Assembly: GCA_963747765.1 (NCBI GenBank)
Contig: CAVVGH010000009.1
Location: 62,001-126,000 of the forward strand
Length of the DNA stretch: 64,000 nucleotides
Reading direction: 5' to 3'
From: VRUE01 sp963747765
GTDB taxonomy: Bacteria > Actinomycetota > Thermoleophilia > Solirubrobacterales > 70-9
Part shown: positions 17,336 through 25,468 of the stretch, piece after piece
Numbering within the stretch: position 1 is the first letter of the stretch
How the letters are laid out: the number at the start of each line of letters is the position of its first letter
Translations under genes and position numbers: made by a program
Notes under the pieces: generated by a model
The model's input: the letters and a program-made list of their open reading frames with translations, nothing else
Databases searched by the model: none
Told to the model about the DNA's origin: nothing

Positions 17336-18632
17336 CCCGGGAGGTCAGGTCCTCGTAGGTCTCGCGCCGCACCACAGTGCGGGCATCGCCGTCGCGGCAG
17401 AAGACCACGGCCGGGCGCGGCACGCCGTTGTAGTTGCTTGCCATCGCATAGCCGTAGGCGCCGGTCGCGGGGGTGACCAGGACGTCACCGACCGCCGGCG
17501 AGGCGAGCATCGTGTCGCGAACCAGGACATCGCCCGACTCGCAGTGCATTCCGGCGATCGTCACCAGGGTGTCCGGGACGGCTGCGGCCCGATCGGCGAT
17601 CAGCGCTTCGTAGCGCGACCCGTACAGCATCGGCCTCAGGTTGTCCGACATGCCGCCGTCGACCGCAACGTAGGTGCGCACGCCGGGGATCTCCTTGACC
17701 GTGCCGACCCGGTAGGCCGTGACGCCGGCGTTGCCAACCAGCGAGCGGCCCGGCTCGACCAGGACCCGCACCCCCTCGCCGAACACGTCGGCGACACCGC
17801 GCACCTTCACGTCGACGTACGCGTCGATGGTCGGCGGCTCGTCCTCGCTCGCGTATGCGATCCCCAGGCCGCCGCCCACGTTGACCAGTCGGCACCAATC
17901 GCCGGCCAGCCCGCCGATCGCGCGGATCGCCAGCCTGTACGGCTCCAGCTCGAAGATCTGCGAGCCGATGTGCGCATGCAACCCAACCAGGTTGAGCAGG
18001 TCGGACGCCAGCACCCGCTCGATCGCGCGCGCCGCCAATCCGTCCTCCAAGCCGAATCCAAACTTCGAGTCGAGTTGCCCCGTCTGCACGTAATCGTGGG
18101 TCGAGGGCGTGATTCCCGGAGTGACCCGGATCAGCACGTCCTGGGGGGCCTCGAGCAGCCTCTCGCAGCGCTCGATCTCGTCGAGGGAGTCGAGGATCAG
18201 GTGGCCGACGCCGGCGCGGGCGGCGAGGAGAATCTCCTCGTCGCTCTTGTTGTTCCCGTGCATGTGAATCCGCGCCGGGTCGAAGCCGGCCCGCAGAGCC
18301 ATGTGCAGCTCCCCGCCGGAGGCGACGTCGACCGAGAGCCCCTCCTCGGCGAACAGGCGGTAGGCCGCGGTGCAGGGAAGTGACTTGCTCGCGAAGAGGA
18401 CCTCGAAGTCATCGGTGCGCTGCGCGAACGCCTCCCGGTAGGCCGCGGCGCGGCCCCGCATGTCGTCCTCGGAGTAGATGTAGGCGGGAGTCCCAAGCTC
18501 CGCGGCGAGATCGACGACGTCGCAGCCCGCAATCTCCAGGCGGCCTCGCTCGTTTACGCGACTGCCGTCCGGGTAAACGGCAGAACCGGCGATCGGGTCG
18601 GCAACCGCACCCAGTTGTCCATGCTCCGACAT
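17322..18632 (-). CDS. lysA: Diaminopimelate decarboxylase
   Basis: This PLP enzyme makes lysine from meso-diaminopimelate, the last step of lysine synthesis. It has a fold-III barrel with the PLP lysine in VLFASKSLPC (about residue 83), HGNNKSDEEI, the phosphate-binding GGGLGIAY, the active-site HCESGDVLV and the C-terminal GAYGYAMASNYN. Length 436 fits. It is the first gene of the lysA-hom-thrC-thrB operon, joining the two branches of aspartate-derived amino acids. Unlike many actinobacteria, argS does not precede it here. Confidence 0.94.
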   Translation of the reverse strand: MSEHGQLGAVADPIAGSAVYPDGSRVNERGRLEIAGCDVVDLAAELGTPAYIYSEDDMRGRAAAYREAFAQRTDDFEVLFASKSLPCTAAYRLFAEEGLSVDVASGGELHMALRAGFDPARIHMHGNNKSDEEILLAARAGVGHLILDSLDEIERCERLLEAPQDVLIRVTPGITPSTHDYVQTGQLDSKFGFGLEDGLAARAIERVLASDLLNLVGLHAHIGSQIFELEPYRLAIRAIGGLAGDWCRLVNVGGGLGIAYASEDEPPTIDAYVDVKVRGVADVFGEGVRVLVEPGRSLVGNAGVTAYRVGTVKEIPGVRTYVAVDGGMSDNLRPMLYGSRYEALIADRAAAVPDTLVTIAGMHCESGDVLVRDTMLASPAVGDVLVTPATGAYGYAMASNYNGVPRPAVVFCRDGDARTVVRRETYEDLTSRDVDA

Positions 18633-18667
18633 CGCACGGCATTGTGACGGTAAGGCTCCGAGTCCGG

Positions 18668-19339
18668 CTAGCCGTCACCGGGGAGCAAGCCGTCGACCGC
18701 TTCCGTGGCCTTGGGCGAGGCTTTGGGATTCGGGCCGACAGCGCTGTGGACGATTTCTTCCGCAGCGCCGACGATGCCCGTTTTGTCTTCCGGCTTGGCG
18801 GCGGCCGTGTCCACGCCGCTGGTGGCCTGGGTCACGGTTCCCGTTGCTGCTTCCGTGAGCTGGGAGCCCGGGCTACCGGTACTGCCGCTGCCGGGGTTGC
18901 CGCCCCCGGCGGAGTTTCCAGACCCGCCGCTGTGCGAGGTCGACTCCCCCGGGCTGACCGTGGAGGCGCGCTCTACGGTTCCGCTCGCCGGTTGACCGGA
19001 ACCGGGTGCGGCCGCGGTTGGGCCGGGCGAGCTCGGCGTCGTGGTCGCCGTGTCGATCCCGCCGCCGGACTGGGCCCCACTTGCGGGCCCCGCGGCACCG
19101 TTCCCCGTCGTGGCCGTCGTCCCGCCCCGACCGCCGCCACCGGTGCCTTCCGCCGCAGGGCGCCCCGGGGCAATCGCGGCCCCGTCGGAGGCCGCATGGC
19201 CACCGACGCGCAGACCGGCCAGGGGCCACTCCTGCAACGACTGCAGCGACACAAGCACGACAAACCCCACCACCGCGGCGACGACCAGCGTGGTTCCGGA
19301 TACCGCGCCCGCGAGATAGATGCGTGCTTGGCGAATCAC
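18668..19339 (-). CDS. Single-pass membrane protein with long Ser/Gly/Thr-rich external tail
   Basis: A short cytoplasmic N-terminus (MIRQARIYLAG) is followed by one membrane helix (about residues 9-34, VSGTTLVVAAVVGFVVLVS) and about 185 residues of low-complexity sequence rich in Gly, Ser, Thr, Ala and Pro, with no recognisable domain. The GTG at 19339 was chosen because GAGGGGAAA stands at a suitable distance upstream; the frame stays open beyond it. Such tails are typical of surface-exposed or glycosylated linkers. It lies between the M23 peptidase and lysA on the same strand. Function unknown. Confidence 0.6.
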   Translation of the reverse strand: MIRQARIYLAGAVSGTTLVVAAVVGFVVLVSLQSLQEWPLAGLRVGGHAASDGAAIAPGRPAAEGTGGGGRGGTTATTGNGAAGPASGAQSGGGIDTATTTPSSPGPTAAAPGSGQPASGTVERASTVSPGESTSHSGGSGNSAGGGNPGSGSTGSPGSQLTEAATGTVTQATSGVDTAAAKPEDKTGIVGAAEEIVHSAVGPNPKASPKATEAVDGLLPGDG

Positions 19340-19449
19340 CGTAGTTTCCCCTCGCTCCACCGTCAGGTTCCCACGACAACCCGCGTGCCGCATACCGAAT
19401 ACTTGGACTTCATGGCCCGTGACGCCTGCCGCCGAACCGATCGGCGCCC

Positions 19450-20637
19450 CTACAGGTAGCCCAACGGATCCGTGGGGGTGCCGTTGATGCGCACCTCGAA
19501 GTGGAGGTGATCGCCAAAGCAGTGCCCCGTGCAACCCACGTAGCCGATCACCTGGCCCTGGGACACGCTCTCGCCCGCGCTGACCGCGAACGACGACTGG
19601 TGCGCGTAGCACGTCTGCAACCCACCGCCGTGGTCGACGCAGGTGAAGTTGCCGTAGCCGCCGCTGCTCGCCTCGGACTCCAGCAGGACCACCGATCCGG
19701 CGGCGGCGGCGCGGATCGGCGTCCCGGCCGGCACGGCGATGTCGATCCCCTCGTGCATCCTGCCCCACCGCATTCCGAAGCCCGAGACGACCGGGCCGTC
19801 CACAGGCCAGATCAGCATGCCCGAGCCGTGACGGATTGGGCCGGCCGGCAACGGAGCCGAGGAGGTGGACTGCAGGCGCGCCACGATTCTCGCCTCGATC
19901 TTCGCCAGCGAGCCCTCGACGTGGCGCTCCACCGTGTTGACCCTCTGCAGGGCCACCTCGCGCTTCCTACGGACCTCGACCAGCGCCGACTGGCGCCCCT
20001 GGACTGCCGCTCTGGCCGTTGCCAGGGCCTGCTCTTCGGCCGCGATCGCGTCGCGCGCGGCTTCGATGCGGTTCTTCGCCGAGCGCAGGCGGGCGACGGT
20101 GCGCTTCACCTGGTCGCGCAGTTCGCGCACCCGCGCGACGACCGATTCGTCCAAGCCCTGGATCCGACTCAGGTACTCGGTGCGATCGATCAACTCGTCG
20201 TAGCCGTCGGAACCGACGATCACGCTCAGTACGTCGGGCGTCCCCGTCTCGTAGATCGCCACCAGCCGTTTCCGCAGCGCCACCAGCGCCCGCCTCAGCC
20301 GCCCTTTGACAACCGCCAGGTGCTTCTTGGCGACGCCAAGCTCGGACATCGCCCGGTCAAGTTCGGCCTGCTTGGCGTCGAGACGAACGCGAACCGCAGC
20401 CTCGTGATTGCGCAGCGCGGCAATCTCGGCGGTGAGCGCCTCGATCCGCTTTCTGTAGCGGCTGATCGTCGTGGTCAGCACTCCCTTGCGCGCTCGAACC
20501 TTGGAGAGCTTCGCTTCCTTTGTGTCGACCTTCGACTGCAGGTCTTCGGCCGAGGCAGCGACACCGGTGAAGAGCAGCGCGACGAGCGCCGCCGCGACGG
20601 CGAGAAGAGCCGCCGAGGCCAGGCGAGTCTTGGACAT
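19450..20637 (-). CDS. Secreted M23-family murein hydrolase/activator with N-terminal coiled coil (EnvC/PcsB-like)
   Basis: A signal peptide (residues 1-30, ending ASAEDLQ) is followed by a long coiled coil (about 32-265) and a C-terminal LytM/M23 domain (about 280-395). Zinc and catalytic motifs are intact: HEGIDIAVPAGTPI (H-x3-D) and HLHFEVRING. The usual role is cleaving peptidoglycan peptides, or activating amidases, during division. Because the metal ligands are present it is probably an active endopeptidase rather than a dead activator. Length 395 is typical of the EnvC/PcsB architecture. Confidence 0.88.
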   Translation of the reverse strand: MSKTRLASAALLAVAAALVALLFTGVAASAEDLQSKVDTKEAKLSKVRARKGVLTTTISRYRKRIEALTAEIAALRNHEAAVRVRLDAKQAELDRAMSELGVAKKHLAVVKGRLRRALVALRKRLVAIYETGTPDVLSVIVGSDGYDELIDRTEYLSRIQGLDESVVARVRELRDQVKRTVARLRSAKNRIEAARDAIAAEEQALATARAAVQGRQSALVEVRRKREVALQRVNTVERHVEGSLAKIEARIVARLQSTSSAPLPAGPIRHGSGMLIWPVDGPVVSGFGMRWGRMHEGIDIAVPAGTPIRAAAAGSVVLLESEASSGGYGNFTCVDHGGGLQTCYAHQSSFAVSAGESVSQGQVIGYVGCTGHCFGDHLHFEVRINGTPTDPLGYL

Positions 20638-20709
20638 GGGCAGCGAGGCTACCCGAACCGAACGGTGGCCAGGAGGCGGTTCCGCGACGGTGCAAGTGCC
20701 ATTGCGTGG

Positions 20710-20800
20710 GGCTCGAGTCCCCTCCCCGGGAACATGTGAGCCACACGAAGACGGGAGCCCTGATAGCGCAGTCGGCCGCGGGTTCCCGGGGAGGGGAGCC
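20710..20800. repeat. Dispersed hairpin repeat, copy 2, next to an acyl-CoA dehydrogenase stop codon
   Basis: Arms with CTCCCCGGGAAC and GTTCCCGGGGAG form a near-perfect hairpin. The loop-side core GGAACATGTGAGCCACACGA and the later CCCTGATAGCG match the repeat at 8050-8157. As there, the element runs through GGGCCC directly into the TAG stop codon of the minus-strand gene (20806). No T tract follows either arm. Confidence 0.75.
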
Positions 20801-20805
20801 GGGCC

Positions 20806-22074
20806 CTACGCAGCGACCGGCTCTTTGGCGGCCGCCTTCTCAGCCTCCTTGACCACTTCGGCCGCGTAGCCCAGCCGCTCGCTGTATTCGCGAGCCTGCA
20901 TGCGCGAGATGACCATCCGCTGAATCTCCGCCGTACCCTCGAACAGCTGGTAGATCTTCGCGTCGCGGAACCACTTCTCCAGCGGGCACTCGGTGCTCTG
21001 AGCGTAGGGGCCGACCAGGTCCATCAGCGTGGTCGTCGCCCACATCGTCACGTCACCGGCCTTCAGCTTCGACATCGAGCCCTGTCCGCCCCTCATCGGG
21101 ACGCCATTGCGTCCCATCCAAGCGGCGCGCTGCACGAGCAGCCGCGCAGCTTCGATCTCGGTCGCAACGTCGGCGAGGGTCTGCTGGATGCGCTGCGCCT
21201 GCAGCAGCGACGTCCCCCCTTCGGACTGCCCGTCGAGGTACTCAAGCGTCCACTCGTAGGCGGCCTGGGCGATGCCCAGCGCCGAGGCGCCCACTATCGG
21301 TCGGGTGATCTCGAAGGTGGCCAGGGCGTCGGCCGAGCGCGATTTCTGCCCCGTGCGGCCCCGCTCCAGCTTGCGCTCGAGCTTCTCCTCGCCGCCCAGC
21401 AGGTTCTCGGCCGGGATGCGGCAGTCCTCGAGGACCACCTCGGCGGTGTGCGAGGCACGGATGCCGAGCTTGGTCTCCTTTTTGCCCTGGCTAAGGCCGG
21501 GGGTGCCCTTGGGGATGACGAAGGACGCCTGGCCGCGCGTGCCGAGAGTGGGATCAACCGTGGCGACGACTACGTGGACGTCGGCGATGCCCCCGTTGGT
21601 GATGAAAGTCTTGATCCCGTTGAGGACCCACTCGTCGCCGTCGCGCTTGGCGGTCGTCTTCAGGCTCTTCACGTCTGAACCGGCCTGCGGCTCGGTGACC
21701 GCGTAGGCGCCGAGCTTCACCTCATCGCCCGTGCCAAAGCAGTCGGGAACCCACTGGGCGATCTGCTCGGGGGTGCCCGAGGAGGCGATGCCGGCGGCTG
21801 CCAGGCCCGATCCCGAGATCGCCAGAGCAATCCCGGCGCAACCCCAGTGGAACTCTTCGGCGGCGATCACCTGCATCTGGCCGTCGGCGTCGGCAGCCGT
21901 TCGCTGCATGTGCTCAAGACCCTGCAATCCCTGCTTGCGGGCCTCCTTGACGACCTCCCAGGGGGTGCTCTCCTCTTCGTCGTGCTTGCGCGCCGCCGGG
22001 CGGATCACATCGCGAGCGAAGGTCCTGCATCGATCCTTGAACTCCTGCTGCTCCTCGTTCAGTGCGAAATCCAT
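20806..22074 (-). CDS. Acyl-CoA dehydrogenase
   Basis: A FAD enzyme catalysing the first step of beta-oxidation. It is a full-length family member (422 residues): N-terminal helices (MDFALNEEQQEFKDRCRTFA), the middle beta domain (YAVTEPQAGSDVKSL, WVLNGIKTFITNGG) and the C-terminal helical domain with the catalytic glutamate in YQLFEGTAEIQRMV. The start ATG at 22074 follows an operator-like palindrome at 22111-22126, suggesting control by a TetR-type fatty-acid regulator. Acyl chain preference cannot be inferred. A hairpin repeat sits at its stop codon. Confidence 0.9.
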   Translation of the reverse strand: MDFALNEEQQEFKDRCRTFARDVIRPAARKHDEEESTPWEVVKEARKQGLQGLEHMQRTAADADGQMQVIAAEEFHWGCAGIALAISGSGLAAAGIASSGTPEQIAQWVPDCFGTGDEVKLGAYAVTEPQAGSDVKSLKTTAKRDGDEWVLNGIKTFITNGGIADVHVVVATVDPTLGTRGQASFVIPKGTPGLSQGKKETKLGIRASHTAEVVLEDCRIPAENLLGGEEKLERKLERGRTGQKSRSADALATFEITRPIVGASALGIAQAAYEWTLEYLDGQSEGGTSLLQAQRIQQTLADVATEIEAARLLVQRAAWMGRNGVPMRGGQGSMSKLKAGDVTMWATTTLMDLVGPYAQSTECPLEKWFRDAKIYQLFEGTAEIQRMVISRMQAREYSERLGYAAEVVKEAEKAAAKEPVAA

Positions 22075-22110
22075 TCATTCCCCCTGATTGGGTCTGCCAC
22101 GGGTCGTTGA

Positions 22111-22126
22111 TTGACTGGTCAGTCAA
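22111..22126. promoter_or_regulatory. Candidate TetR-type operator upstream of acyl-CoA dehydrogenase
   Basis: The sequence TTGACTGGTCAGTCAA is a palindrome with one mismatched pair at the centre, 37 bases upstream of the ATG at 22074. Its half-site TGACTG/CAGTCA resembles the sites at 22147-22162 and 31917-31932, all next to fatty-acid oxidation genes or their divergent neighbours. Confidence 0.5.
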
Positions 22127-22146
22127 CCGCTTCTCGCAAAGACTAG

Positions 22147-22162
22147 CTGACCAACCAGCCAG
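22147..22162. promoter_or_regulatory. Second candidate TetR-type operator
   Basis: CTGACCAACCAGCCAG; its reverse complement CTGGCTGGTTGGTCAG differs from the site at 31917-31932 at one of 16 positions. It lies 25 bases before the GTG of the CWB2 gene and 72 bases before the acyl-CoA dehydrogenase start, so it could serve either direction. Confidence 0.5.
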
Positions 22163-22187
22163 AAACCACGCGTGTACCGTTCGGGCT

Positions 22188-23477
22188 GTGGCCAGCGAAC
22201 AGCCGATCAACGCAGACGTCCCGACCGCAACGCCGCCCCAGACGGAGGCCGGTGCGGCCCGCGACGAGCGGCCCAGCCATGGCACACCCGAGCCGCGCAA
22301 GCCAAGACCAACCATCGCCGCCCCGCTTGCGATCGCAGCGCTCACGGCTCTGGCGCTTGGCCTGATCGCCGCTGCGATCCTCGCCGGGCGAGGCTCCCGG
22401 GGAAGCGACGAACAGCTGCCGGGGACGCAGCAGGCAATCGAGACGCTCGGCTATCCGGGCCTCGCGACCAGCAACACGACGAGGATCGCGGCGGCCGATC
22501 CCGCCTCGCGGGCCGCCGCCATCGCCCTGTCCGTATATCCCTCGGCCGAGGCGAGACAGCGGCCCAGCGCCGTGACCCTTGTCGACGCAAGCGATTGGCG
22601 AAGTGCCATCGCCGGCGCCGTGCTGATGGCAGCGCCAATCCGCGCGCCGCTGCTGATCTCCGAAGCGAGCGGCATGCCCGAACCCACCACGCATGCCGTC
22701 GACGTCCTCGATCCGCGTGGCGATGGGACCACCCACCGAGTTCAGGCGTTCGCGCTCGGTGCCGCGGCGGCGCCCGGTGGCCTGCGGGAGCGCAGGATCG
22801 GCTCCACCGGCGTCACCGGCGCGGTGGCGATCGCGAGGCTGCGCGACAGGCTGTTCGGCGGCCCCCCGAAACACGTCGTCGTGGCCTCCGCCGACCGGCC
22901 AGCGTTTGCGATGCCGGCGGCGGCCTGGGCTGCCCGATCCGGAGACCCCGTCCTCTTTACCGGAGCGAAAAGGCTCTCCCCACCGACTGCCAGAGCATTG
23001 CGAAGGAGCCCCGACGCACCGGTTTACGTACTCGGCCCCTCGTCCGCCATCTCCTCGCGCGTGGTGCGCGAAATTGCCAAGATCGCCGGCGCCGTGCGGC
23101 GCGTCTCCGGCGAGGATCCGGTCGAGAACTCCGTGGCGCTCGCCCGCTACGCCGATGGCGATTTCGGCTGGAACCTCAACGATCCGGGGCACGGGTTCGT
23201 GGTCGCCCGCTCGAACTCGCCGCTCGACGCCGCGGGCGCCGCGCCGCTCTCCGCGTCGGGCAACTGGGGAGCGCTCCTGCTCACCAACCGTGCCGATACC
23301 CTCCCGGGCGCGCTGCGCGGGTACCTTCTCGACGTCAAGCCCGGCTACACGACCGACCCGACGCGCGCCTTCTACAACCACGTGTGGGTGATCGGAGACC
23401 AGGAGGCAATCGACGTGAGAGAGCAGGCACAGATCAACGAGCTTGCGGAACTGACCAAGATCGGAGGAGAATCGTGA
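22188..23477 (+). CDS. Membrane-anchored protein with cell-wall-binding repeat 2 (CWB2) domains
   Basis: After about 40 polar residues comes one membrane helix (about 45-68, AAPLAIAALTALALGLIAAA), then an extracellular region with CWB2-type repeats. The clearest is VVVASADRPAFAMPAAAWAA, then DPVLFTGAKRLSPPT, VYVLGPSSAISSRVV and VRRVSGEDPVENSVALAR, which match the family pattern of iG..aDALa, pilLt, v.viGG and RisG.dR. CWB2 modules bind anionic wall polymers in Firmicutes and Actinobacteria. The start is set at GTG 22188 after the last upstream regulatory element. It overlaps the next gene by four bases (GTGA). Confidence 0.75.
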   Translation: MASEQPINADVPTATPPQTEAGAARDERPSHGTPEPRKPRPTIAAPLAIAALTALALGLIAAAILAGRGSRGSDEQLPGTQQAIETLGYPGLATSNTTRIAAADPASRAAAIALSVYPSAEARQRPSAVTLVDASDWRSAIAGAVLMAAPIRAPLLISEASGMPEPTTHAVDVLDPRGDGTTHRVQAFALGAAAAPGGLRERRIGSTGVTGAVAIARLRDRLFGGPPKHVVVASADRPAFAMPAAAWAARSGDPVLFTGAKRLSPPTARALRRSPDAPVYVLGPSSAISSRVVREIAKIAGAVRRVSGEDPVENSVALARYADGDFGWNLNDPGHGFVVARSNSPLDAAGAAPLSASGNWGALLLTNRADTLPGALRGYLLDVKPGYTTDPTRAFYNHVWVIGDQEAIDVREQAQINELAELTKIGGES

Positions 23478-23725
23478 GCGAGGCTGAGAATCCGCAGCTA
23501 CTGGATGAGTCCCACGACGTCACGGCCGAGGACATCCGCGCCCTGGCCGGCGCCTCGACCCCCCATTTCTCGCTTCAGGTCCGCAATCGCATCCGCCGCC
23601 TGATCGAGCCGCTGCCCGCCGATCACCCGGCCAGAATCGAGGGCGAGCGTCAGATCGCGGCGCTCGAAGAGCTTGCCATGCACAGCGGCGAGCCCCGCGG
23701 CGCCACGGCAATCGGCCACCACTGA
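23474..23725 (+). CDS. Small conserved-looking hypothetical protein
   Basis: This 83-residue acidic protein has the core DVTAEDIRALAGASTPHFSLQVRNRIRRLIEPLPADHPARIEGERQIAALEEL (positions about 14-66), with predicted helices and no membrane segment. The GTG start overlaps the stop of the CWB2 gene, and GGAGGAGAA precedes it, so the two are translationally coupled. Coupling suggests a cytoplasmic partner of the surface protein. The downstream IS110 element begins about 15-25 bases after the stop. Confidence 0.65.
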   Translation: MSEAENPQLLDESHDVTAEDIRALAGASTPHFSLQVRNRIRRLIEPLPADHPARIEGERQIAALEELAMHSGEPRGATAIGHH

Positions 23726-23753
23726 GGGGCAACGGGGAATGAGACTCCCTGTG

Positions 23754-24965
23754 TCAACCCCCCACCATTTGAAGCCGTCGCAAATTGCCGTGTTTGGCAG
23801 GGTCATAGGCGACTCCGTCTTGCCAGCAGCGCCAGAGAACGCGCAGCCATGCGCGGCCGAGGACGCGGATCGCGTGGGAGTGGTCCAGGCCTCGTCCTCG
23901 TGCAGAGAGGTAGACGCCTCGCGCCCAGGGGTGATGGTGACGGGTGGAGTCGGCAAGGCACGCGACGGCGTCACGGAGCCGCTTGTCGCAGGCCCAGCGA
24001 AACCCGGCGACCTTGCGCTTGCCCGACTCCCTCGCCACAGGAGCCATGCCGGCGTCGGCCGCCAGCGCCTCGGCGTTCGGATAACGGGAGCGATCGTCGC
24101 CGATCTCCGCCACCAGCCGTGCGGCTGTGATCGAGGACTTGGGGTCCTTGAACAGCGGCAGGAAGACCTGTCCATCGGGGTGAGCGCGCACCGCGTCGGC
24201 GATCTGAGCGCTGAGCTCTGCGATCTGCTCGACGATCGGCTTCAACGCCGCGATCAGGCCGAGCACCGAAGAGCGTCGCGCCCGGGCCTCGATCTCACCT
24301 GCGCGTCCCTGCGGGGCCGTTCGCAGTCGCCCCAGCAGCTCCTCGGAGCTGCGCCGTCCCGAGTAACCGCTGCGATCCAGGAAGGCGGCCAGTCGCTTCT
24401 CGCCCAGACCGCGCGCATCGGCGGGAGCCGGGTAGCGCTCCAGGAAGGCGAGGGAGATCGGCGAGTCGATGGCGGCGAACAGCCGCGCCGCACCGGGCCA
24501 GAAGGCATCCAGCTGCGCGCGCAGCTCGTTGGCGAGCCGGACCCTGGCGCCGACCAGATCTTCACGGCTGCGGGTGAGAACCCGCAGCGCCTTGGTCTCA
24601 TCGGAATCCGGCGCAAGCGAGCGCAGGCGATGGGAATCGGTTCGGGCCAGCTCGGCCAGGACGAAGGCGTCGAAGCCGTCGGACTTCCCACCGGAGGCCT
24701 CATAGCGGGGTCGCGTCGCCTTCAGCTTGTTGGGGTGGACCGGCAAGACGGTGAAGCCGGCCGCGAGCAGGCGCTCGACGAGCAAGCCGTCGGGACGCTC
24801 GATCGCTACACGCACCACGCCGAGGCCCCGCATGCGCTCGATCAGCCCTTCGATCCCAGCCTCGTCATGGGTGAAGAACTCACCGGCCAGCGTCCCGCCA
24901 GCCCCGTCGACGACGCAGAGCGCGTGCTCTGCACTGGCCCAGTCGATCCCCGCAAACCCCTCCAT
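23754..24965 (-). CDS. IS110-family transposase (RNA-guided DEDD recombinase type)
   Basis: The N-terminal DEDD (RuvC-like) domain shows GIDWASAEHALCVVD (first Asp), VAIERPDG (Glu) and GGKSDGFDAFVLAELAR (the Asp pair). The C-terminal Tnp_20 domain contains GMAPVARESGKRK with the serine required in this family. At 403 residues it looks intact and probably active. GGGAGG stands six bases upstream of the ATG. IS110 recombinases were recently shown to use an element-encoded bridge RNA to choose donor and target; in the IS110 subgroup that RNA comes from the non-coding side before the gene. Confidence 0.92.
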   Translation of the reverse strand: MEGFAGIDWASAEHALCVVDGAGGTLAGEFFTHDEAGIEGLIERMRGLGVVRVAIERPDGLLVERLLAAGFTVLPVHPNKLKATRPRYEASGGKSDGFDAFVLAELARTDSHRLRSLAPDSDETKALRVLTRSREDLVGARVRLANELRAQLDAFWPGAARLFAAIDSPISLAFLERYPAPADARGLGEKRLAAFLDRSGYSGRRSSEELLGRLRTAPQGRAGEIEARARRSSVLGLIAALKPIVEQIAELSAQIADAVRAHPDGQVFLPLFKDPKSSITAARLVAEIGDDRSRYPNAEALAADAGMAPVARESGKRKVAGFRWACDKRLRDAVACLADSTRHHHPWARGVYLSARGRGLDHSHAIRVLGRAWLRVLWRCWQDGVAYDPAKHGNLRRLQMVGG

Positions 24966-25235
24966 CGGATACCTCCCTCGCTCGATTTCACTTTCGTTCG
25001 AGCCGGCCGCGAGGTACCGTTGCGGTTGCTCATAGATTGGCGCTCTGGGGCGCCACTCCTTGTGGCCGCTTCAGGTGCCTCCGACCGTCGGGAGGCGCTG
25101 GTCTCATTCTGGCCCTCTACGGGGCTAGCGACGCTGGCGCTCTCCCAACGGCGGTCGGCTCTCTGTCCTTCCCGGGATTCTGCGTCGGCCTCCCTTCGGT
25201 CGGCCTCATCCAGATCTCAGAAAGAACGGGGGAAG
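24966..25235 (-). other. Non-coding end of IS110 element, candidate bridge-RNA region
   Basis: About 270 bases upstream of the transposase start contain no credible gene but several short inverted repeats (for example GGCGCTCTGGGGCGCC at 25040-25055 on the plus strand). By analogy with IS621 and other IS110-group elements, a bridge RNA would be transcribed here towards the transposase. The loops that would pair with donor and target could not be assigned by eye. Confidence 0.3.
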
Positions 25236-25243
25236 GTTCTCCT

Positions 25244-25465
25244 ATGAGCGAAGGAGAGCAGGACGTCGTCGTCGAGCATGGCTTCAAGGAGGGCGACAAG
25301 GTCTGGGTCGAGGACGGGGACGGTAGGCACCACCCCGGTGTCTTTGTCGGCAACAACGAAGCCTCCGGCTGGTTCGGTGGCGGGCCCAGCGCCTACGTCG
25401 TCCACCCCGAGGCGCACCAGGCCGAGGTGGTGTCGATCTTCCGCATCACGCCTCGCGAAGAGTGA
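25244..25465 (+). CDS. Small hypothetical protein with a KOW/SH3-like core
   Basis: This 73-residue acidic protein contains FKEGDKVWVEDGDGRHHPGV and SGWFGGGPSAYVVHPEAHQ (residues about 14-60), a pattern of short beta strands like small SH3/KOW barrels. The ATG at 25244 is preceded by GGGGGAAGG at good spacing. The frame is also open upstream through the IS110 end, but the ribosome-binding site favours this start. It is convergent with the LLM oxidoreductase, with stop codons 4 bases apart. Function unknown. Confidence 0.6.
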   Translation: MSEGEQDVVVEHGFKEGDKVWVEDGDGRHHPGVFVGNNEASGWFGGGPSAYVVHPEAHQAEVVSIFRITPREE

Positions 25466-25468
25466 GGC

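Larger units (their letters stand above)
23740..25235 (-). mobile_element. IS110-family insertion sequence (boundaries approximate)
   Basis: The element contains one intact transposase on the minus strand and about 270 bases of non-coding DNA on its 5' side, an arrangement typical of the IS110 group. IS110 elements lack long terminal inverted repeats and usually make no target duplication, so exact ends cannot be read from the sequence. The limits given are the flanking genes' edges. Only one copy is seen in this window. Confidence 0.7.

Noticed and set aside
24966..25243. Upstream extension of the small gene at 25244 through the IS end
   Set aside because: The frame is open, but a good ribosome-binding site marks the internal ATG and the extension lies in the non-coding part of the insertion sequence.
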